From positions 1 through 9,396 of the forward strand of contig JAATGK010000036.1 of NCBI GenBank assembly GCA_015654715.1: 9,396 bases of DNA, given 5' to 3'. The translations under genes were made by a program, and so were the position numbers. Below the pieces are notes generated by a model, which saw only the letters and a program-made list of their open reading frames with translations, had not been told where the DNA came from and ran no database searches. Positions 1-7,250 of this stretch are shown here, piece by piece. This DNA is from Alphaproteobacteria bacterium (GTDB lineage: Bacteria; Pseudomonadota; Alphaproteobacteria; Micropepsales; Micropepsaceae). Position 1 is the stretch's first letter. Each line of letters opens with the position of its first letter.

Positions 1-853
1 ACGCCGCCACGCGCTTGGACTGGCGCAAGGCATCGGCATAGACCAGATGCACGTCGAATCCCGGCGCTGCCACGTCCGGCAACACCCGTTCCAGGCTCGG
101 ATGCTGGGCGGCGACATAGTCCGGCACCACGCCGATGCCCAGGCCGGCTTCCACCGCCTGTAAAATGCCGGTGATGTTGTTGATGCGGATGACGCGACCG
201 GCACCGCCCGGCTTGGCGTTTTTCTTGAACGCTTCCAGCAGCCAGTTGATGTCGCGGATTTCCGGCACCGCCGTCTCGCCATAGACGATGATGTGATGGC
301 CCGCGATCTCTTCCAGCGTCTTGGGCGCAGGATGGTCCTTCAGGTAATCCTTCGACGCGTACATATGATAGTGGACCGTGAACAGCTTGCGCTGGATCAG
401 ATCGGCCTGCACCGGGGCGCGCATACGGATGGCGACGTCGGCCTCGCGCTGCGACAAATCGAGTTCGCGGTCTTCCAGCACCAGATCCACTTCCAGCTCC
501 GGGCATTCCTTGAGGAGATTGCCGAGCCGCGGAATCAGCCAATAAGAGCCGATGCCGTGGGTGGAAGTCACTTTCAGCGAGCCGCGCGGCGCATCATGGA
601 CGTTTTTCAGCGCCTCTTCGGCCTGGGCCAGACGCGCCAGCACGTCGGAAACCGCGGCGTACAGCATCTCGCCTTCGTCGGTGAGGGTCAGACCGCGGGC
701 GTGGCGCTGGAACAGCGGGGTGTTGATCTCTTCCTCAAGCGCGCTGATCTGGCGGCTGACCGCCGACTGGCTGAGAGTCAGCATCTGTCCGGCATGGGTG
801 AAACTTCCGGCCGACGCCACCGCATGGAAGATGCGAAGCTTGTCCCAATCCAT
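1..853 (-). CDS. LysR-type transcriptional regulator (3' end outside window)
   Basis: Partial gene: 284 codons are visible and the C-terminus runs off the left edge; family members are about 300 residues, so little is missing. The protein begins MDWDKLRIFHAVASAGSFTH and continues with a textbook LysR winged helix-turn-helix over residues 1-60 (LSQSAVSRQISALEEE at about 27-42, then LFQRHARGLTLTDEGE). A linker helix follows at about 70-90, then the periplasmic-binding-protein-like effector domain (DVAIRMRAP, ITGILQAVEAGLGIGVVPDY). The ATG at 851-853 lies 11 bp downstream of the trxB stop, so the two genes are almost certainly co-transcribed. LysR proteins are cytoplasmic dimers or tetramers that bind DNA in response to a small effector; the effector here is unknown. 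The trxB-lysR pairing suggests, but does not prove, a redox-linked role. Confidence in the family is very high. Confidence 0.96.
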   Translation of the reverse strand, partial: MDWDKLRIFHAVASAGSFTHAGQMLTLSQSAVSRQISALEEEINTPLFQRHARGLTLTDEGEMLYAAVSDVLARLAQAEEALKNVHDAPRGSLKVTSTHGIGSYWLIPRLGNLLKECPELEVDLVLEDRELDLSQREADVAIRMRAPVQADLIQRKLFTVHYHMYASKDYLKDHPAPKTLEEIAGHHIIVYGETAVPEIRDINWLLEAFKKNAKPGGAGRVIRINNITGILQAVEAGLGIGVVPDYVAAQHPSLERVLPDVAAPGFDVHLVYADALRQSKRVAA

Positions 854-864
854 GCCCGACCTGC

Positions 865-1833
<969 letters not shown>

Positions 1834-1858
1834 TCAAAGTTCCAGAGGATGCCTCGCT

Positions 1859-1887
1859 GATATCGGGATTGGCTTGAAAAAGGTCAA
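1859..1887 (-). promoter_or_regulatory. Predicted sigma-70 promoter of trxB-lysR
   Basis: Read on the minus strand: TTGACC at 1882-1887 (-35), a 17-nt spacer, and GATATC at 1859-1864 (-10). The expected transcript start is near 1852, giving a leader of roughly 45 nt before the GTG of trxB. The -35 and the spacing are close to the housekeeping consensus; the -10 matches at four of six bases. The site is predicted from sequence only. Confidence 0.6.
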
Positions 1888-1891
1888 GCCA
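1870..1891. promoter_or_regulatory. Dyad over the trxB -35 box, candidate operator
   Basis: Perfect hyphenated dyad TGGCTTGA-N6-TCAAGCCA: 8-bp arms at 1870-1877 and 1884-1891 separated by AAAAGG. It covers the predicted -35 hexamer of trxB, so a bound protein could block RNA polymerase, or position it if bound upstream. The two regulators encoded alongside (Lrp-type at 1988-2500 and LysR-type at 1-853) are the natural candidates for binding it. This is inference from symmetry and position. Confidence 0.5.
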
Positions 1892-1978
1892 GGGCAACTG
1901 CGCAGGCTTGGCGGCGTCAACACCCTCTGCCTGCGGCGAGGCGTTTCTCGACATATTATTGCGTCTTACCCGGTTCCC

Positions 1979-1982
1979 GGAG
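1979..1982 (+). promoter_or_regulatory. Ribosome-binding site that fixes the lrp start
   Basis: GGAG five bases before the ATG at 1988. This supports starting the Lrp protein there rather than at the earlier in-frame TTG at 1874, which would add 38 residues with no Lrp character. Confidence 0.6.
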
Positions 1983-1987
1983 TACAA

Positions 1988-2500
1988 ATGCGGCGAGACA
2001 GAATATTTCGGGGAAGCCCCTTGGAGCACCATAAGCTCGATGCCATCGACCTCAAGATCCGGGCCGAACTCCAGGCTGACGGTCGCATCACCAATGTCGA
2101 ACTCTCCCGCCGGGCCAAGATCACCGCCCCGCCATGCCTTCGCCGCATGCGCGCGCTGGAAAAGGCCGGGTACATTCAAGGCTATCACGCCGATCTCGAC
2201 GCCAAATCGCTCGGCTTCGAGGTCACCGGCTTCGCCTTTGTCGGCCTCGACAGCCAGCACGATCATGACCTCAAGCAGTTTGAGGATCATGTCCGCTCGT
2301 GGCCAAACGTGCGCGAGTGCTACATGTTGTCGGGCGAAGTCGATTTCATCCTGAAGATCGTGGCCAAGGACCTGTCCAACTTCCAAAGCTTCATCACGGA
2401 AGTGCTGGCGACGGAAAACAATGTCGCGAGCGTCAAGACGGCCCTGTCGATCCATTCGTCCAAAAACCAGCCGGGCGTACCGATCGAGTCGAAGCTTTAG
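1988..2500 (+). CDS. Lrp/AsnC family transcriptional regulator
   Basis: A 170-residue protein, the usual length for the family. It has an N-terminal helix-turn-helix (LDAIDLKIRAELQADGRIT at about 17-35, then ELSRRAKITAPPCLRRMRAL at about 38-57) and a C-terminal RAM ligand-binding and oligomerisation domain at about 75-155 (GFAFVGLDS; VRECYMLSGEVDFILKIVAKD). The PCLRR segment and the SGEVDF turn are family hallmarks. Such proteins form dimers to octamers, sense amino acids or related small molecules, and bind inverted repeats. The gene is divergent from trxB, and a dyad lies between the two. A weak TATTAT box at 1954-1959 could be its -10, but no good -35 goes with it. The next reading frame overlaps its 3' end. 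Family assignment is firm; the ligand and regulon are unknown. Confidence 0.95.
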   Translation: MRRDRIFRGSPLEHHKLDAIDLKIRAELQADGRITNVELSRRAKITAPPCLRRMRALEKAGYIQGYHADLDAKSLGFEVTGFAFVGLDSQHDHDLKQFEDHVRSWPNVRECYMLSGEVDFILKIVAKDLSNFQSFITEVLATENNVASVKTALSIHSSKNQPGVPIESKL

Positions 2501-2936
2501 CCTGATTGTTGCGGCGGCGCTGACGGTTTCGGCTGCCGTTGCGGCAGATCCGGTGTTCGGCAGCTTCACGCTCGATGCGGCGCATTCGACGGGCGGCGAA
2601 CGCTGCGCGGTGATGACTCTGGAAGACCTCGGGAACGGCAAGTTCCGGCTGACCGGCGTGCGCGTCGGCGCGAGCGGCAACGCCGTACGCCAAGACGGCA
2701 TCTTTGCCTTCGACGGCGGCGATCATCCCGATGGCGCCGGCGGTAGCCTGGCGTTCACCCGCGTCGACGAACAGCGCTATGTGGTGGTGTCGAAAGGGCC
2801 GGTGCGCGCTACCGCGATGCGGACGCTAACCGATGACGGCGCCACGCTGACCGAAAACGCGGATGGTATCGACGATGGCGATGCGTTTCACGCCAGCCGG
2901 GTCTATACGCGCGGCACCGGCACTTGCGAACCATAG
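2421..2936 (+). CDS. Small exported protein of unknown function
   Basis: I do not recognise the family. The frame reads 171 residues from the ATG at 2421, which lies inside lrp (80-bp overlap). Residues 1-27 are very arginine/serine-rich and are probably a by-product of the lrp reading frame. A Sec signal follows: hydrophobic SLIVAAALTVSAAVAA at 27-42 with likely cleavage near 41-42 before DPVFGSF. The mature part is about 130 residues, rich in Gly, Asp and Thr, apparently all beta, with one Cys near each end (ERCAVM and GTGTCEP) that could form a disulfide in the periplasm. No ATG, GTG or TTG lies in frame close to the signal peptide; only CTG at 2502 or ATT at 2505 would give a normal-length one. 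The true start is therefore uncertain. The membrane-protein gene begins 11 bp downstream, so the two are probably co-transcribed. Confidence 0.75.
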   Translation: MSRASRRPCRSIRPKTSRAYRSSRSFSLIVAAALTVSAAVAADPVFGSFTLDAAHSTGGERCAVMTLEDLGNGKFRLTGVRVGASGNAVRQDGIFAFDGGDHPDGAGGSLAFTRVDEQRYVVVSKGPVRATAMRTLTDDGATLTENADGIDDGDAFHASRVYTRGTGTCEP

Positions 2937-2947
2937 GGGGGTGACCG

Positions 2948-3868
2948 ATGAGTTGGTTCGGCCCGGCAAAAACCGACGAAGAGATCAAACGGGCGATGAT
3001 CCGGCAATATTTCGAGCCGGACAAAGCACCGGCGCCGTGGCTTTTCGCGGCCGCGGGCGTGGTGTGCTTGGCCGCGATGCTCGCCTGCGCTTATTTCGAG
3101 CTGTCGTTTTACGCCACCGGCGCGGCGGCCATTGTGGCGGTCGTGCTGTTCGCAGTCGCTTGGGTATCGTTCAACGAGCGGGCGCAGCGCGCCGACGACG
3201 TCGACATCGACATCTGGCGCGACGAGGATTTCGCAGCGCTGGTCGATGATGTTTCCAAAGACGCCGCGCTGAACGCCGCCGATTTGATCGATCCCGATCA
3301 TCCCATCGTCATCGCCGGGCTGCCGCGGTTTCAGAATTTGAAGGTCAGCCGCAACCACGACGACGGCAACCTGCCGCAATCCTGGCGCTTCAAGGTCAAG
3401 GTCGGCGAGGACAGCATCACGCGCTTCACGCCGCCCTGCCTCACCGTTTTGCATTTCACCAAGGATCATTTGATCGCTTATCAATGCGATCTCGACTTGC
3501 TCAGCGGCGTGCCGCTCAACGAGACCATCGAGGAATTTTTCTGGCAGGACATCGTCTCGCTGCAGATCGAAAAACAGTCGATGCCGCCCGCGGCCGATGA
3601 ATTCGAACTGATGCAGCAATGGTCGATGAGCCTGCCCGGCGACATGGCGGAGAAATACGGACCACTGTTTTCCGAACAAACGGCGGTGCTGCCGACCGGC
3701 AAACGCACCACGCTGCGCCTCAAAACCAATTCCGGCGGCAGCCTCGAAATCGTGGTGGAAGACGAACGCTTCGCCGACAACCCCGACGAAGACAGCCTGC
3801 AAGTCCGCAACGCCAAAGCCATCGCCCGCTTGCGCAAACTGCTCAGAGATCGCAAGGCGCGGCGATAA
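2948..3868 (+). CDS. Two-helix inner-membrane protein of unknown function
   Basis: A 306-residue protein of no family I recognise. Residues 1-29 are charged and cytoplasmic-looking (PAKTDEEIKRAMIRQYFEPD). Two hydrophobic helices follow at about 30-50 (WLFAAAGVVCLAAMLACAYF) and 54-75 (ATGAAAIVAVVLFAVAW) with a very short turn. A soluble region of about 230 residues follows, acidic at first (ADDVDIDIWRDEDF) and ending in a basic tail (LRKLLRDRKARR). The basic residues flanking the hairpin suggest both ends are cytoplasmic. A strong ribosome-binding site, AGGGGGG at 2935-2941, overlaps the stop of the preceding gene, which fits translational coupling. Codon use and GC-rich third positions look native. 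No enzymatic motif is visible. Confidence 0.88.
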   Translation: MSWFGPAKTDEEIKRAMIRQYFEPDKAPAPWLFAAAGVVCLAAMLACAYFELSFYATGAAAIVAVVLFAVAWVSFNERAQRADDVDIDIWRDEDFAALVDDVSKDAALNAADLIDPDHPIVIAGLPRFQNLKVSRNHDDGNLPQSWRFKVKVGEDSITRFTPPCLTVLHFTKDHLIAYQCDLDLLSGVPLNETIEEFFWQDIVSLQIEKQSMPPAADEFELMQQWSMSLPGDMAEKYGPLFSEQTAVLPTGKRTTLRLKTNSGGSLEIVVEDERFADNPDEDSLQVRNAKAIARLRKLLRDRKARR

Positions 3869-3890
3869 GAAAAACTTCACCAAAAAAAAC

Positions 3891-4043
3891 GCTGTCATCC
3901 CCGACGCGCCCAAGGTGATGCTGAAGTCTGGTACGCGGGCGCGATCCGGGACCCACTCGAACACCCGCCAGATTTCCGAGTGGGTCCCGGGTCGCGCCAA
4001 AATTCCAAACGGAAAATCTTCGCGGCGCGCCCGGGATCACAGC
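3891..4043. repeat. 153-bp nested palindromic intergenic element
   Basis: The outer arms are GCTGTCATCCCCGACGCGCC at 3891-3910 and the inverted equivalent at 4024-4043, identical at 17 of 20 positions. Inside them is a second inverted repeat with arms at 3938-3959 and 3977-3998, 22 bp with a single mismatch, around a 17-nt loop. The outer end resembles the dispersed palindromes starting TGTCATCCC that are common between genes in alphaproteobacteria; that is from memory and not tested here. It encodes nothing convincing. It lies 22 bp after the membrane-protein stop codon and could end transcription from that operon, although no T-run follows the stems. Confidence 0.75.
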
Positions 4044-4055
4044 CATTTTTGCACG

Positions 4056-4081
4056 GTCCGCTTCACACCCCTAAAGCGGAC
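4056..4081. repeat. Hairpin repeat, 8-bp perfect stem
   Basis: GTCCGCTT at 4056-4063 pairs perfectly with AAGCGGAC at 4074-4081 around a 10-nt loop. The AAGCGGACATT end resembles a short dispersed hairpin I associate with rhizobial intergenic DNA, though that is from memory. It lies 110 bp upstream of the Sel1-repeat gene. Between it and that gene an A/T-rich stretch (TTATTTTTAGCATAG, 4148-4162) may hold the promoter, but no clear -35/-10 pair is visible. Confidence 0.5.
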
Positions 4082-4190
4082 ATTGCCAATCAGTCGCCTA
4101 CTTCCGGCTTGCGCCATTTGCCGACGTTCGTTTGTCGTTGAATGGTGTTATTTTTAGCATAGCGTCGTTCGGCAGACTTTGGGGGATTAA

Positions 4191-4991
4191 ATGGCACGAC
4201 AGACGTTCTTGCGTGGGGTTTTGGCGTCGGCCCTGCTGCTGGCGATAGCGGGCTTTGCGCACGCAGATGAGCTTGGAGATGCAAGAGCCGCCTATCGCCA
4301 ACGAGACTACGCGACAGCATTTAAACTCTGGCGTCCGTTGGCCGACAAACGAAATGCCGAAGCCGAAACGTGGCTCGGTGTTCTCTATGAAGAAGGTCTC
4401 GCCGTCGGAAAAGACGAACAGATGGCACACTCTCTGATGCGCAAGGCCGCCGCGCAGGACTACCCAGAAGCGATCTGCTTTCTCGGCGAACGCTATGTGT
4501 CGGGCTGGCATGGTACACCGCACGACGTCGATCAAGGTCTCGCTCTGATGCGTACCGCGTCGGAAAAGGGAGATGTCAAATGCCAATACGAACTTGGAGA
4601 CTTCTATCGAAGTGGGTTATTCGGTGTGCGAGTGGATCTTGCCGAAGCCGCTCGCTGGTATCAAAAGTCCGCCGACGCAGGCTATGTCCTTGCTGAGGGT
4701 CGTTTGGCAACCGCATATCAGTTTGGGCTGGGTGTCGAAAAGAACGTCGAGCGGGCGAACTACTGGTATCTTAAGGCGCACCAGCAAAACCTCGACGCCG
4801 CAATGAACGGTGACGTTGCGGCCCAACTCAGCCTCGGCATGAGTTACGAGTTAGGGCGAGGTCCTATCGCGCGAGACCGGAAACAAGCGCTCTATTGGTA
4901 CAAGATGGGCGCTGCCCGGTCGGGGCCTCTTCAAGACATGGCGAAGATGGACGTCACTCGGGTCGAAAAAAACCTCGCGAGCCAGCAGTAG
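4191..4991 (+). CDS. Exported Sel1-repeat (TPR-like) protein
   Basis: A 266-residue protein with a Sec signal peptide (hydrophobic 8-22, cleavage AHA|DE after residue 25). A TPR-like unit at about 27-53 (AAYRQRDYATAFKLWRPLAD) is followed by about five Sel1-like repeats of 35-37 residues at roughly 56-90, 91-127, 128-163, 164-200 and 206-243. Typical repeat text is LGVLYEEGLAVGKD, ELGDFYRSGLFGVRVDLAEA, ATAYQFGLGVEKN and LGMSYELGRGPIARDRKQA. Sel1 arrays form alpha-solenoids that bind partner proteins; in bacteria they often act in the envelope or in signalling, with no catalysis of their own. The ATG follows GGGGGA at 4181-4186. Third codon positions look less GC-biased than in the flanking genes, a hint of recent arrival, not proof. 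The partner is unknown. Confidence 0.92.
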   Translation: MARQTFLRGVLASALLLAIAGFAHADELGDARAAYRQRDYATAFKLWRPLADKRNAEAETWLGVLYEEGLAVGKDEQMAHSLMRKAAAQDYPEAICFLGERYVSGWHGTPHDVDQGLALMRTASEKGDVKCQYELGDFYRSGLFGVRVDLAEAARWYQKSADAGYVLAEGRLATAYQFGLGVEKNVERANYWYLKAHQQNLDAAMNGDVAAQLSLGMSYELGRGPIARDRKQALYWYKMGAARSGPLQDMAKMDVTRVEKNLASQQ

Positions 4992-5067
4992 GTATTACTT
5001 TACGGTTCTAGACAATTCTGGTCTTTGGAAGACTTCGCACGAGTAGCCGTCGAACGTCGTTTTGTGG

Positions 5068-5132
5068 CGCGACCTGGACCAAAGGCGAAGGTCCGGAAAC
5101 GGGTCCAAGCTCGCCTTTGCGAGAAGGTCGCG
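5068..5132. terminator. Nested dyad between convergent genes, possible terminator
   Basis: The outer stem CGCGACC (5068-5074) pairs with GGTCGCG (5126-5132). The inner stem CAAAGGCGA (5080-5088) pairs with TCGCCTTTG (5111-5119). The two are separated by a 5x6-nt internal loop and capped by 22 nt. It sits between the 3' ends of the Sel1 gene (plus) and the small minus-strand gene, where a bidirectional terminator would be expected. No U-tract follows on either strand, so intrinsic termination is doubtful; 3'-end protection is an alternative. The remaining bases of 4992-5150 show nothing else. Confidence 0.4.
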
Positions 5133-5150
5133 GAAAGGTGATGAACAGAC

Positions 5151-5414
5151 CTACCGACGCTCGATACCCGCTGCATAGCGGTTCATGTCGTCCAAAGCAG
5201 CCGTGAACGCCCCACGAATTTCCGTTTGGGAAAAGCCCTGATCCCAGAACTCGGTCATGAGGGTGTTGACCACGTTCTCCAGCGCGGTTGCGCTGACCGA
5301 AACGTCCATCTCCCGGAGTTGGCGGCACTGGGCCGCCAAGTCTGCGGCAGTGTTGTAGGCGCCGAAGAGGACACGTTCTTCGTTGGTGAGGTCATCAGGC
5401 TGTTCAGGTGACAT
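5151..5414 (-). CDS. Small hypothetical protein, 87 residues
   Basis: I cannot assign a function. The protein starts MSPEQPDDLTNEERVLFGAY and is acidic, apparently all-helical and without a membrane segment. Two helical stretches are visible, at about 14-35 (RVLFGAYNTAADLAAQCRQLRE) and 40-83 (ATALENVVNTLMTEFWDQGF, then RGAFTAALDDMNRYAAGIE). A small cytoplasmic helical-bundle or adaptor protein is plausible. The start at 5414 is chosen because GGGAA lies 7 bases upstream on the minus strand and the acidic MSPEQ start is natural. The same frame is open for a further 71 codons upstream (to 5627), but that part is basic and low in structure. The gene converges on the Sel1-repeat gene. The leader carries a 7-bp hairpin at 5453-5471. 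Confidence 0.7.
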   Translation of the reverse strand: MSPEQPDDLTNEERVLFGAYNTAADLAAQCRQLREMDVSVSATALENVVNTLMTEFWDQGFSQTEIRGAFTAALDDMNRYAAGIERR

Positions 5415-5793
5415 CGGCAATTCCCGTGCTGGCAGACCGAACCGTAGCAGGCCCGGTGCGTAATGCACCGGATACTTTACCCCGCAAAGGGCAAGAATTG
5501 GCGCATCTTCCTCATTCACCAAAGGGCAGACGTTGAGTCTATTTCGGACATTCTGCCGTCTTGAAACGGCGCGCGCCGTGCCTACGTCAAATGGGTTCTT
5601 TGACCGTGTTGGATACATCGTACGCACTGCAACGCAGTTGCAAATTTCTGTGCGCGCAGTTTAGAAGGATTCGAATTCGATTCTGGCAGTTCCGTCACCA
5701 CCCGGTATCGCGCATGCCGTTTCCGGCGCAGTTCGGGCACCCGGCTAGCAAGGCGATTATTTTGGTGCTGCCGCGGCTTAGCGGGAATTGAAT
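5415..5793. other. Gene-free stretch with short palindromes
   Basis: No convincing gene in 379 bp; the open frames here have no recognisable content. Three short symmetric sites are visible: a hairpin at 5453-5471 (CCGGTGC/GCACCGG), a perfect 14-bp palindrome ACGGCGCGCGCCGT at 5566-5579, and TGCAAC-GCA-GTTGCA at 5628-5642. The first could affect the leader of the 87-residue gene. I see no clear promoter and no terminator with a T-run after the permease gene. Confidence 0.5.
5453..5471 (-). promoter_or_regulatory. Leader hairpin upstream of the 87-residue gene
   Basis: Perfect 7-bp stem CCGGTGC/GCACCGG with a 5-nt loop (GTAAT on the plus strand), 39-57 nt before the ATG at 5414. If transcription starts upstream of it, the hairpin would lie in the 5' leader. 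No ligand-binding RNA family is recognised. Confidence 0.35.
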
Positions 5794-7226
5794 TCACATT
5801 TTTCGTTTTTTTGCGGCTCCGTTATTCGCCAGCCGGCTCTTGCGCACGCCATAAAGCGCATAAACTGCGATCCCAACCGCGTTCCAAATCACGAACAAGC
5901 GCTGGGTTAAGCCGGGCAAATTATAGAAGAGGTAGGCGCAGCCCAAAATCGCGGCGGGGCCGACCAGCCAGGCCAGCGGCGTGCGGAAAATGCGCGGCCG
6001 CTTTGGGTCTTGGCGGCGCAGCAGCAGCATCGACAGCGAGACGGCGACGAAGGCGCACAGGGTGCCGGAATTGGCCAGTTCGGCGATCAGCTTCAATGGC
6101 GCCAGACCTGCAATCACCGCCGCGACGACGCCGGTAAAAATGGTGACGGCAATCGGGGTGCCGGTTTTCGCATTCACTTTGGCAAGCCCGCCGGGCAGCA
6201 GCCGGTCACGGGCCATGACGAAAAAGATGCGGCTCTGGCCGTACATGAAGACCATGATCACGGTCGGAAACGCCAGCACCGCCGCGCCGCCGATCACCGC
6301 GGACCAGTTCGATTGGCCGAGGGTGCGCAAGATCAGCGCCAGCGGCTCGGCGCTGGGGGCGAAGGTTTTCGCCGGCACCGCCCCGATCGCCGTGATCGCC
6401 ACGACAATGTAAATCGCGGTGCACAAGAGCATCGAACCGACGATGCCGATGGACAGATCGCGTGCCGGCCGCTTGGCCTCTTCGGCGGCGGTAGAAATGG
6501 TGTCGAAGCCGTAGAAGGCAAAGAAGATCAGGGACGCGGCGGGCAGCACGCCGAGTTTTGCGCCGTCAGGGCCGAGCGTGGCGATACCGTAAGGCAGAAA
6601 GGGTTTGAAGTGTTGGGAATCGAAGGCGGGCAAAGCGAGCGCGATGAAGGCGGCGAGTGCCGCGAGCTTGACCAGCACCAGCACGAAATTGACGGTGGCG
6701 CTCTCGCGCGTTCCGGCCGCCAGCAAGGCTGCAACGCAGAGCGAAATGCCTACTGCGGGCAGATTGATGAGGCCGCCTGCAACCGGTCCGGCGAGCAAGG
6801 TGGGGGCAATCGGCAGATGCAGCCACGCCAGGAAGCCGGCCGCATACGCCGACCAGCCGACCGCCACCGCGGCGCAGACCACCGTGTATTCGAGGATCAA
6901 GTCCAGCCGACGAACCAGGCGATCGGCTCGCCCATCGCAACATAGCTGTAGGTGTAAGCGCTGCCGGCGGCAGGCATCATGGTCGCCATCTCGGCATAAC
7001 TGAGCGCGGCGCAGGCGCTGACCACGCCCGCAATGAGGAAAGAGATGATCATGCCCGGACCGGCGAGCCCCGCCGCCTGCCCGATCAAGGTGTAGATGCC
7101 GGTGCCGACAATGCCGCCGACGCCCAGCGCCACCAGATGCGGCCACGACAGCGTCGGAACCAAACGCTCGCTACCCGGGTTATCGTGAACGCCATCGATC
7201 GACTTGCGCCGCGCAAAAATACTCAT
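5794..7226 (-). pseudogene. APC-superfamily amino acid permease, broken by a frameshift
   Basis: When the frame is repaired, this is a roughly 477-residue multi-helix inner-membrane transporter of the APC superfamily, closest in pattern to the CAT (cationic amino acid transporter) branch. Frame A runs from the ATG at 7226 to a TGA at 6897-6899 (109 residues). It holds the substrate/ion-site motif LGVGGIVGTGIYTLIG in helix 1 and ends after AWFVGWT. Frame B continues from about 6900 to 5794 (368 residues) with LILEYTVVCAAVAVGW, then FFAFYGFDTISTAAEEAKRP and SIGIVGSMLLCTAIYIVVA, both characteristic of the family. The join lacks one base: the gene reads TGG-AC-TTG where TGG-GAC-TTG (Trp-Asp-Leu) would restore the protein, so one G of a GGG run is missing at 6903-6904. 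Either the gene is a recent pseudogene or the base was lost in sequencing. The ATG at 7226 follows GGCGGGG. The phosphotransferase stop is 24 bp upstream, implying an operon. Confidence 0.9.
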
Positions 7227-7250
7227 CTACCCCGCCAAAATTTGTTCTTG

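Noticed and set aside
2903..4000. Long minus-strand open frame of 365 codons
   Set aside because: It is antisense to the two-helix membrane protein gene, which has a strong ribosome-binding site and natural membrane segments.
4098..4586. Minus-strand open frame of 162 codons
   Set aside because: It lies opposite the Sel1-repeat gene, whose repeats and signal peptide show which strand is coding.
5566..5579. ACGGCGCGCGCCGT palindrome as an operator
   Set aside because: It is a low-complexity GC run, more than 150 bp from the nearest start codon, and of a kind that arises easily in GC-rich DNA. It is noted in the intergenic entry only.
5665..5700. tRNA-like 3' end (TTCGAAT followed by ...CACCA)
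   Set aside because: The T-arm bases do not pair when placed at the right distance from CCA, and no matching acceptor 5' strand or anticodon arm is found.
6890..6912. Programmed ribosomal frameshift in the permease
   Set aside because: No slippery heptamer or downstream structure is evident, and these transporters are not known to use frameshifting. A missing base explains the pattern more simply.
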